A stretch of DNA of 32,136 nucleotides from Caballeronia mineralivorans PML1(12) (GTDB taxonomy: Bacteria; Pseudomonadota; Gammaproteobacteria; Burkholderiales; Burkholderiaceae), in contig NZ_AEJF01000130.1 in NCBI RefSeq assembly GCF_001028175.1, positions 1-32,136 on the forward strand, given 5' to 3'. The notes beneath the pieces were generated by a model. That model worked only from the letters and a program-made list of their open reading frames with translations. It ran no database searches and was not told the origin of the DNA. Below are positions 24,094 through 30,176 of the stretch, in pieces. The position numbers and the translations under genes are program-made. The stretch's first letter is position 1. Each line of letters begins with the position of its first letter.

Positions 24094-26109
24094 CTACTGT
24101 TTGCGGGGATGTGTATCGATCTGGACGAGGTCGACGGCGATCTTGTCGCGCCCGAACTTGTCCGCGATTTCGCCAAGCCGCTTTTCCACGGCACGCAGAT
24201 AATCCGCCCGCGATTCGCTGTCCGGCCTGAGGGTATCGAACAGGGCCGCGGGTGTTGCGAGCAGCACGATCATCTCCGAGCCGAACGGTTTCGATACGAT
24301 CCAGTCTCCCGCGCTGCCAATGGTCGCAGCGTAGTTCGGCGGCGCCTGATTGTCCTTCGACCGTGCATTCGGCAGCATGTGGACCACGCTGCCATCGAGT
24401 TGGTAGTAATCGATATTGACCCACGAATCGTAGGGCGGCGTGCCGATCTCGACGACCAGCGGTTGGCCTTCGGTCAGCTGGGTAGTGTGATTGCGCGTAT
24501 GAATCGATGCCGGCCGGCTGGTCATCAGGTAAGGCGCGATCAGCTTGAGCACGTCGCATTTATCGTCATCGACTTCCTGGACCTGTACGGCCGGATTGAC
24601 GACGCCTGGAATCTCACTCAGCGTGTTGCGCAACTTCTGCACGCCGTAGCTCCGGCCGAGATAGCCGCTCACATTAAGCGCCTGGTCCTGCACCGATGCC
24701 ACTAGCGCCGAACACGGCACGCTCGCGAGCACAGGGGTGACCGTTGCGAGCGAAAGCGCGGGAACGGCCGGCATGGCCGGTCCCGCAGCGACGTTCTCCG
24801 GTTGTGCAGCGCGATGCGACGACGCATAGAAATAGGCACCCGCCGCGACGACGGCAAGTACACCGGCCGAGATCGCCGCCTTGACCGCGGTACCCGACGT
24901 ACTGCTACGCTTTTGGGTATCGCCGAATTCCTGCAGAAAGCGCGCGACAGTCGGCATGCGCGCTTCGCGGTCGAATGCCAGCGACGTCCTGAGCGCCCGC
25001 CACTGCCGCGTGCCCAGGCCATCGGGACGCTGCGGCTTCAGTCCCGAACCGCGCGCCTGCGTCGCCGGTACGCGGTCGAAAGGATGCCGCCCGGTGAGCA
25101 ACTCGTAGGTCGTGCAGCCGAGCGCATAGATGTCGTCGCGGGGATCGGGCTCGCGATGCTCGAGCATCTCCGGACTCGCATAAGCCGGCGTCAGTGCACC
25201 GAGACTGCCGGGATCGAAGATAGTCGCATCGGTCTCTTCTTCTGGCCGCTGGAACACACGGGCGATACCGAAGTCGATGACCTTTACCTCGGCGGTATCG
25301 GTCAGGAACACATTCGCAGGTTTGAAATCGCAATGCACGAAACCGCGTTCGTGTGCGTAGGCCAGCGCGTTCGCCATGCCGGTGAAGATGGGCAATGCCT
25401 GTGCGTACGGCATGCCCTTGAACTCCGGCGACCGCAAGATCCGGCTCAGCGGCTTGCCGGACAGATACTCCATCGTCAGGTACACCACCGGGCCGTCGCG
25501 ATCGAAGTCGTACACCGTCACGATATTGCGATGCCCGAGCGCCTGCGCCTTCTTGGCCTCGCGCTGCAATGCAATGAGCGATTTTGGATTACCGCGGAAC
25601 TGGAGATTCAGTACCTTGATCGCGATGTACGGACGGCGGTCGGATGCTTCGAGCTTGCGCAGGTCGAGCGCCTTGTAGACGGTTCCCATGCCGCCCACGC
25701 CGAGACATTCCTCGAGTACGAAACGCCCGTTGAGGGTATCGCCGACTTCCTTGACCTGATCCGTCTCCGACATCACGAAGTCGCGTGCAGACGACGCGGA
25801 TTGCGAAGCGGATTGTGAAGCGGTCGGCGGAGTCGCCCGTTGTTGCAATGCGCCGGGCGAAGTCTGCAAGCGAGTCTCATCGGAATTCGCGCCATGACTT
25901 GCCAGCGACGCCTGCTCGATCCGCCGATGCACGGCCGCGTAAAGATCGGCTGGCAGCGGCGTCCGGGCTTGTTCTTCGCGGAGTATTTCCAGCAGCCGCC
26001 CGGTCGAGGTGTCGTCGACAGACAATGCGCTGTCGACGAGTGTTAAAAACTCGTCACGCGACGCACCGCTGCTTTGGAAGGTTCGAATAGCTTGCGCAAG
26101 ACTGGTCAT
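24094..26109 (-). CDS. Transmembrane Ser/Thr protein kinase with DUF4384-like tail
   Basis: 671 residues. An N-terminal helical region (1-120) precedes a Hanks-type kinase domain (about 128-395): glycine loop GVGGMG (137-142), Lys165, HCDFKPAN (259-266) as catalytic loop and DFG (279-281). One membrane segment (about 408-430) leads to a 240-residue periplasmic part that ends in a DUF4384-like domain (about 560-640). The catalytic loop has Cys instead of Arg before Asp, so this is a non-RD kinase. It probably phosphorylates threonines seen by the FHA protein and reversed by the PP2C phosphatase of this cluster; PpkA of type VI secretion is the closest functional analogue. It converges with the caspase-like gene (19 bp apart) and diverges from peptide gene 26489. 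Confidence 0.94.
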   Translation of the reverse strand: MTSLAQAIRTFQSSGASRDEFLTLVDSALSVDDTSTGRLLEILREEQARTPLPADLYAAVHRRIEQASLASHGANSDETRLQTSPGALQQRATPPTASQSASQSASSARDFVMSETDQVKEVGDTLNGRFVLEECLGVGGMGTVYKALDLRKLEASDRRPYIAIKVLNLQFRGNPKSLIALQREAKKAQALGHRNIVTVYDFDRDGPVVYLTMEYLSGKPLSRILRSPEFKGMPYAQALPIFTGMANALAYAHERGFVHCDFKPANVFLTDTAEVKVIDFGIARVFQRPEEETDATIFDPGSLGALTPAYASPEMLEHREPDPRDDIYALGCTTYELLTGRHPFDRVPATQARGSGLKPQRPDGLGTRQWRALRTSLAFDREARMPTVARFLQEFGDTQKRSSTSGTAVKAAISAGVLAVVAAGAYFYASSHRAAQPENVAAGPAMPAVPALSLATVTPVLASVPCSALVASVQDQALNVSGYLGRSYGVQKLRNTLSEIPGVVNPAVQVQEVDDDKCDVLKLIAPYLMTSRPASIHTRNHTTQLTEGQPLVVEIGTPPYDSWVNIDYYQLDGSVVHMLPNARSKDNQAPPNYAATIGSAGDWIVSKPFGSEMIVLLATPAALFDTLRPDSESRADYLRAVEKRLGEIADKFGRDKIAVDLVQIDTHPRKQ

Positions 26110-26252
26110 CTGTACGGCTCGTACGCGGCTCCATAGTGAAGATATTGTCTGTTGTTACCCGCACTCGCAGTGATTCGATACTAGGTGACGGCCCTGCCTT
26201 TCGCAATATGGTTTCGTTCCGGATGTTCGATCGGGCACATGTCGTCCCGGGG

Positions 26253-26278
26253 CCAACAGGTCGTGCTCAAGCTGTTGG
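26253..26278. promoter_or_regulatory. Candidate activator site (UAS) of peptide gene 26489
   Basis: CCAACAG (26253-26259) and CTGTTGG (26272-26278) form a perfect inverted repeat with a 12-nt spacer; two more bases on each side (GG/CC) also pair. It is centred about 136 bp upstream of the sigma-54 promoter at 26400 and lies 144 bp from the divergent kinase start, so it may influence both. Confidence 0.6.
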
Positions 26279-26399
26279 CCGGAAGCCGTCACCCGGCTCA
26301 AATGCGGGTGCACAAACTTGTGCGGCGCTCGCTGTCATGATTTCGACAAGTCTTATCCAGCAAGCCTCCCGGCATTATTTCATCGCTCATCGACGCAGC

Positions 26400-26415
26400 T
26401 GGCACAGGCCATGCA
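26400..26415 (+). promoter_or_regulatory. Sigma-54 promoter of peptide genes 26489 and 26833
   Basis: TGGCACAGGCCATGCA: the -24 box TGGCAC is perfect, and GG and GC have exact spacing. It lies 73 bp before the ATG. With the UAS candidate upstream and no promoter seen between the two peptide genes, both are probably on one transcript. Confidence 0.8.
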
Positions 26416-26746
26416 TTAGTGTCCAGCGAGCAGACAAGATGCTCACCAACCTTTAAAGCCACCTGGCTTAACCCTTAGGAGAACTGCCATGAAATCACTG
26501 ACCATCAAAGATCTGTCCATCACCGAAGAACTCGACAGCCGCGCCATGTCGGCCGTACACGGTGGCACGCTGCCCAGCTACTGGCCCGGCGTCAGCGTGT
26601 CCTCGTACGAATCCTCGTTCAACGCTACGCAACTGATCAGCCAGTCGCAAAACACGCTGAGCAACAACGGCAACAACGTCGCGTTCGCCGACCATATTGA
26701 CTCGAACGTGAAGCCGAAGCAGACCGCCACCAACACAATCAACTTC
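26407..26746 (+). repeat. Inverted duplication, right copy (about 340 bp)
   Basis: The partner of 20339-20678 in opposite orientation, nearly identical from the middle of the sigma-54 promoter to a few bases before the stop codon. The promoter flanks and activator sites outside it are not alike. The pair encloses about 5.7 kb with the DUF4399, caspase-like and kinase genes. Confidence 0.9.
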
Positions 26747-26749
26747 TAA
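26489..26749 (+). CDS. Double-glycine leader peptide, Asn-rich core (peptide 3)
   Basis: 86 residues and the near twin of peptide 2. The 26-residue leader ends in HGG. The core starts TLPSYWPG, has the variable patch at residues 35-42 (VSVSSYES against YSSTSADF in peptide 2) and then the identical C-terminal 44 residues ending TINF. It contains no cysteine. AGGAG lies 8 bases before the ATG, after a 73-bp leader preceded by a sigma-54 promoter. It is followed by peptide gene 26833 after 83 bp. Probable substrate of the C39 exporter. Both twins have intact promoters and frames, so neither looks like a pseudogene. Confidence 0.88.
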   Translation: MKSLTIKDLSITEELDSRAMSAVHGGTLPSYWPGVSVSSYESSFNATQLISQSQNTLSNNGNNVAFADHIDSNVKPKQTATNTINF

Positions 26750-26832
26750 AGCTGCGTGGCATACGTGGAGGTCTTGCGGCCTCCCGTCTGCCCGTTCAAG
26801 CCGCCTTTACCCTTTTAGCTTGGAGCACCGCC

Positions 26833-27102
26833 ATGTCGTCCATCATGATTCAAGATTTAGCTCACAGCCGGGAACTCGACCGTCACGCAATGTTGGACGT
26901 GCACGGCGGCAACTCGTCGCTTGCCAGCGCCGGTCCTTACGCCAACGTCAACGTCGATGTGAACCAGAACATCATTCAGTATCAGAACGTTCAGGTCAAC
27001 GCGCTTAACAACGTCGGCGTGATCGGCGCCGGCTTCGGACCGCTACACCTGAACGTCAGTCCGTCTCAGTACGCAAGCACGGGTTCAGCTTTCGCTCTTT
27101 GA
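26833..27102 (+). CDS. Double-glycine leader peptide, Asn-rich core (peptide 4)
   Basis: 89 residues. The 26-residue leader keeps D8-L9, L15-D16, A19-M20 and ends in HGG. The 63-residue core has no cysteine and 10 Asn, with a strikingly alternating stretch (ANVNVDVNQNIIQYQNVQVN) that would suit a beta-strand or amyloid-like fold, then a Gly-rich part (GVIGAGFGP). The start is supported by GGAG 8 bases upstream and by the leader alignment. No promoter was seen in the 83-bp gap, so it is probably read with peptide gene 26489. A hairpin at 27135-27167 lies beyond its stop. Function of the mature product unknown. Confidence 0.85.
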   Translation: MSSIMIQDLAHSRELDRHAMLDVHGGNSSLASAGPYANVNVDVNQNIIQYQNVQVNALNNVGVIGAGFGPLHLNVSPSQYASTGSAFAL

Positions 27103-27134
27103 AGCATGGGCATTACAGGTCTGCATGCCTCGAC

Positions 27135-27167
27135 GTGCACCGCGGGAAGATTCTTCCCGCGGTGCAC
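27135..27167 (+). terminator. Perfect 15-bp hairpin after peptide gene 26833
   Basis: GTGCACCGCGGGAAG and CTTCCCGCGGTGCAC pair exactly across a 3-nt loop, 32 bp after the stop codon. No T-run follows, so it may work as a transcript-stabilising 3' end or a weak terminator rather than a classical intrinsic one. Confidence 0.6.
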
Positions 27168-27187
27168 CCGGCGTTTCGAACGGCCTG

Positions 27188-27217
27188 AATTGCCCGGGTT
27201 TAAATTGCCCGGGTTTA
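27188..27217 (+). repeat. Perfect tandem 15-bp direct repeat before peptide gene 27267
   Basis: AATTGCCCGGGTTTA occurs twice with no gap (27188-27202 and 27203-27217). Each unit carries the small palindrome CCCGGG. A -10-like TATACT follows at 27223-27228. A regulatory role is possible because of its place about 50 bp before the start codon, but slippage is just as likely. No sigma-54 element was found here. Confidence 0.7.
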
Positions 27218-27266
27218 AAGCCTATACTGAACTGGATGGAAACCCTCACCTTCTCTGGATGACACC

Positions 27267-27488
27267 ATGGCCGCTATTCTGATCAAGGACTTGCCGGACA
27301 GCGTAGAACTCGACAAGCAGGCGATGAGCGCAATTGTCGGCGGCGCGAGATCCAGCGCCCATCAGGCGCTGCGCTCGTACGCAAAGCCGGCGGGCAGCAC
27401 GAGGATCGTCAATTTTCCGGCTAGCCAGATTGGCGTTACCGCACCTCAACCAACGGCGAAAGCCACCGGACGGAAAGCGCGTAAATAG
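27267..27488 (+). CDS. Double-glycine leader peptide, basic core (peptide 5)
   Basis: 73 residues. The leader is again exactly 26 residues with D8-L9, L15-D16, A19-M20 and ends in VGG. The core of 47 residues is unlike the other four: nine Lys/Arg, no Asp/Glu, no Cys and only one Asn, ending KATGRKARK. A cationic peptide of this size could act on membranes, but this is inference. The ribosome site is weak (TGGATG before the ATG). It has its own transcript boundaries: a hairpin upstream at 27135 and a strong terminator downstream at 27510. It is probably exported by the same C39 exporter. Confidence 0.82.
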   Translation: MAAILIKDLPDSVELDKQAMSAIVGGARSSAHQALRSYAKPAGSTRIVNFPASQIGVTAPQPTAKATGRKARK

Positions 27489-27509
27489 ACTGTCCGATGC
27501 ACGCGCGCA

Positions 27510-27548
27510 GAGAATACCCGGCCAGCGCTTGGCCGGGTATTCTCGTTT
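27510..27548 (+). terminator. Rho-independent terminator of peptide gene 27267
   Basis: A perfect 15-bp stem (GAGAATACCCGGCCA with TGGCCGGGTATTCTC, 27510-27544) with the 5-nt loop GCGCT, followed by GTTT. A 13-bp direct repeat (TCTCGTTTGTGGC, 27541-27566) overlaps its right edge. It marks the right end of the peptide cluster. Confidence 0.8.
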
Positions 27549-27682
27549 GTGGCTCTCGTTTGTGGCGGGCGGGAAATTGACCTGAACCAACACATATCGC
27601 CATACGGCATTCCCTTAGAAGAAATCGAGCTTTGGACGCAAAGCCGTCCCGTCAATTGAATGCAGGAAACAAGGTATATTCA

Positions 27683-27700
27683 ATCCGCAGGTCTGCGGAT
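27683..27700 (+). promoter_or_regulatory. Palindrome before the methanethiol-oxidase-like gene
   Basis: ATCCGCAG (27683-27690) and CTGCGGAT (27693-27700) form a perfect 8-bp inverted repeat with 2 bases between. It lies about 60 bp before the start codon and just after an AT-rich TATATT stretch that could be a -10 box, the usual place for an operator. The regulator is not known. Confidence 0.5.
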
Positions 27701-27727
27701 ATTCCTTGTGCGGCTTCTACGAAGCCA

Positions 27728-27749
27728 CCAGGGATAACACCTTCCCTGG
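27728..27749 (+). promoter_or_regulatory. Leader hairpin touching the ribosome site
   Basis: CCAGGGA (27728-27734) pairs with TCCCTGG (27743-27749). The right arm contains the GG of the GGAG ribosome site at 27748-27751, so the hairpin could limit translation of the gene starting at 27759. A regulatory use is inference. Confidence 0.4.
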
Positions 27750-27758
27750 AGAACTGGC

Positions 27759-29153
27759 ATGGCTACCTGGACACCGGATCCAACCTTCTACCCCTCCCCG
27801 CGGATGGCCATGAAGGCCCCGCACGAAACGATCGCTTATGTCGCCAGTTTCGATCCCTCGCGACAGGTTCCGGATGCCATCGCCGTTATCGACGTGGACC
27901 CCGAGTCGGCTAGCTATTCGAAACTGCTTAACAACGTTGCCATGCCCAACGCGGGCGATGAACTTCATCATTTCGGCTGGAACGCCTGCAGTTCCTGCCT
28001 ATGCCCGAATGCCCCCCATCCGCACGCCGAGCGCCGTTATCTGGTCGTGCCCGGTTTGCGATCGTCGAGAATCCACATTCTCGACACCAAGGCCGATCCG
28101 CGCAATCCGAAAATCGTGCGTGTGCTTGAGCCTGCGGAAGTGGCCGAGAAAGCTGGTTATACCCGGCCCCATACGGTTCATTGCGGTCCCGAGGGTATTT
28201 ATGTAGCCGCATTGGGGAATGCGGAAGGCGAAGCGCCGGGCGGCATCTTTCTGATGGATCATGAGACCTTCGACATTCGAGGTCAATGGGAAATAGATCG
28301 CGGTCCTCAGCAACTATCCTACGACGCCTGGTGGCATCTCGGTCATGACACCCTGGTCACGAGCGAATGGGGTCTGCCTGCCACATTCGAAAACGGCCTC
28401 GTTCCAGAAATTCTGCTTGGTGGAAAGTATGGTCACAAGCTGCACTTCTGGGACCTGCATACGCGCAAGCATAAACAGGAAATCGACTTCGGTGCTGAGA
28501 ACCAGCTCGTGTTCGAACTTCGTCCGGCTCATGATCCAACCAAGGCGTATGGGTTCGTCAATTCGGTGATCAGCCTGAACGATTTATCCGCGTCGATCTG
28601 GACGTGGTATCGCGACGGTGACGCGTGGAGCGTGAAGAAGATCATCGAGATTCCAGCCGAGCCTGCCAACCCCGATCTGTTGCCGCCCATGCTGAAAGGC
28701 TTCGGTGCGGTGCCTCCGCTAGTCACCGATATCGACCTGTCCATGGATGACCGTTTTCTCTACGTCGCCTGCTGGGGTACCGGTGACTTGCGGCAATACG
28801 ACGTGTCCGATCCGTTCTCACCGATTCTCACGGGTACCGTGAGAATCGGCGGCATCGTATCGCGCGAATCGCACCCGAAGGCTGCTGGCCGCAACCTGAA
28901 CGGCGGACCGCAAATGGTCGAGGTAAGCCGCGACGGCCGCCGCGTGTATTTCACCAATTCGCTCTACGGCGCCATCGACGAACAGTTTTATCCCGATGGT
29001 ATCAAGGGCTGGATGGTAAAGCTCGATGCGTCGCCCGAGGGCGGCATTGAGTTCGATCCGCGCTTCCTGGTCGAGTGGCCGTCCACGCACCGGCCGCATC
29101 AGGTGCGGCTCGAGGGCGGCGATTGTTCATCGGACTCGTACTGTTATCCTTGA
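27759..29153 (+). CDS. Selenium-binding protein / methanethiol oxidase family
   Basis: 464 residues, full length for the SBP56/SELENBP1 family. Clear signatures are DELHHFGWNACSSC (about 67-80), with the conserved His and Cys residues, DDRFLYVACWGTGDLRQYD, AAGRNLNGGPQMVEVS and the C-terminal GGDCSSD. Bacterial and human members oxidise methanethiol to formaldehyde, hydrogen sulfide and hydrogen peroxide in a copper-dependent way. Hyphomicrobium MtoX is periplasmic; no signal peptide is seen here, so the enzyme may be cytoplasmic. The usual companion genes for copper delivery are not next to it. GGAG lies 7 bases before the ATG. Placing it in the family is safe; the substrate is inferred. Confidence 0.93.
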   Translation: MATWTPDPTFYPSPRMAMKAPHETIAYVASFDPSRQVPDAIAVIDVDPESASYSKLLNNVAMPNAGDELHHFGWNACSSCLCPNAPHPHAERRYLVVPGLRSSRIHILDTKADPRNPKIVRVLEPAEVAEKAGYTRPHTVHCGPEGIYVAALGNAEGEAPGGIFLMDHETFDIRGQWEIDRGPQQLSYDAWWHLGHDTLVTSEWGLPATFENGLVPEILLGGKYGHKLHFWDLHTRKHKQEIDFGAENQLVFELRPAHDPTKAYGFVNSVISLNDLSASIWTWYRDGDAWSVKKIIEIPAEPANPDLLPPMLKGFGAVPPLVTDIDLSMDDRFLYVACWGTGDLRQYDVSDPFSPILTGTVRIGGIVSRESHPKAAGRNLNGGPQMVEVSRDGRRVYFTNSLYGAIDEQFYPDGIKGWMVKLDASPEGGIEFDPRFLVEWPSTHRPHQVRLEGGDCSSDSYCYP

Positions 29154-29190
29154 CCGGCGGCGCTAATGCGGCGCTCACGACCCGCGCATA

Positions 29191-29829
29191 ATGAATATGA
29201 CATCGGCCGCGCCGGGCCAAGCATGGGAGTGGCTTGCCATTGCGGCGCTTGGGGTGTTTCACGGGTTCAACCCCGCGATGGGCTGGCTGTTCGCGGTCGC
29301 GCTCGGTCTGCATCGTCGCAGCCGGCAGGCAGTCCTTCTCGCCATCCCGCCGATGGCGCTGGGTCACGCGCTGTCGATAGGTCTCGTCGCGGCGCTCGTG
29401 CTTGCGACGGGCCTGGTCGTCGATAGCCATCTCATCCGCATCTTCAGCGGCGCTCTGCTCATTGCCTGGGCCGTGTATCAGCTTCGATACGGCCATCGGC
29501 ATAGGGTGCGTGTGGGCATGACTACAGGTTCCGCCGGCCTCGTCGCCTGGTCGTTCCTGATGGCCACTGCACACGGCGCCGGCCTCATGCTGATCCCAGC
29601 GCTGCTACCCTTGTGCGGCTCGGCAGGTCGATCGTCGGGACCGCTGCTGGTCTCGCTCGCCGCCGTCGGCGTCCATACCCTGGCCACGTTGCTGGTGACC
29701 GGCAGCATCGCCCTGCTTGTTTACGACTGGCTGGGAGTCGGCGTGCTCAGACGCGGCTGGATCAATTTCGACAGGCTCTGGATTATCGGACTCGTGGGCA
29801 CGGGCTTGCTGCTGATCGCCACGTCATGA
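29191..29829 (+). CDS. Small polytopic membrane protein
   Basis: 212 residues with about six hydrophobic helices. The first helix holds HGFNPAMGWLFAVALGLHR and the third AHGAGLMLIPALLP, both with polar His/Gly motifs inside the membrane, somewhat like those of small metal or sulfur-compound transporters; this is a resemblance in style, not a family assignment. It begins 37 bp after the methanethiol-oxidase-like gene on the same strand and is probably co-transcribed with it. No good ribosome site was seen at the ATG; a second ATG two codons on is possible. Exact function unknown. Confidence 0.75.
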   Translation: MNMTSAAPGQAWEWLAIAALGVFHGFNPAMGWLFAVALGLHRRSRQAVLLAIPPMALGHALSIGLVAALVLATGLVVDSHLIRIFSGALLIAWAVYQLRYGHRHRVRVGMTTGSAGLVAWSFLMATAHGAGLMLIPALLPLCGSAGRSSGPLLVSLAAVGVHTLATLLVTGSIALLVYDWLGVGVLRRGWINFDRLWIIGLVGTGLLLIATS

Positions 29830-30176
29830 CGCCGGATTGCTCGCACGACTGCGAATGACAACCGCGCCGGTCTAAACTTACGACTTCCTCCACACGCCTG
29901 GTTTTATGAAGGGCCTATCATTCCTGACGCAGACTCCAAGCGCTCATAATGCGGCTATTCGCGATCGACCTGCTTAGCGGCTACGATTAACCTCCACGGG
30001 CCGCGAGACGTTCCCACGGGTTCGGGTTTCGTCCGATCCCGATGGAAAACCTGTACCTTCCCAGAACCACAACCTTGTTAGCAACTGAGCGAAAACGACA
30101 ATGAAAAAACTGCCGGCACATCAAGTGACCAAAGAATCTTTCCGTGTCGTTTTAGTCCGCGCGTAGGCAGACAGAG
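29830..30176. other. Intergenic region before the LysR gene
   Basis: 347 bp with no supported gene. A 21-codon reading frame at 30101-30166 (start KKLPAHQ) has a weak ribosome site and is not counted. The stretch from about 29870 to 30100 is lower in GC than its surroundings and should carry the promoter of the LysR gene; a LysR binding site (T-N11-A) could not be singled out. Confidence 0.5.

Noticed and set aside
26235..26250. Possible leftward sigma-54 element for the kinase gene (GG and GC at right spacing)
   Set aside because: Four of eleven consensus positions are wrong, and it is directly beside the UAS candidate, too close for activation.
26136..26456. Plus-strand frame of 106 codons before peptide gene 26489
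   Set aside because: It covers the UAS, sigma-54 promoter and 5' untranslated region and has no domain.
30101..30166. 21-codon frame before the LysR gene
   Set aside because: Weak ribosome site, no recognisable sequence, likely chance.
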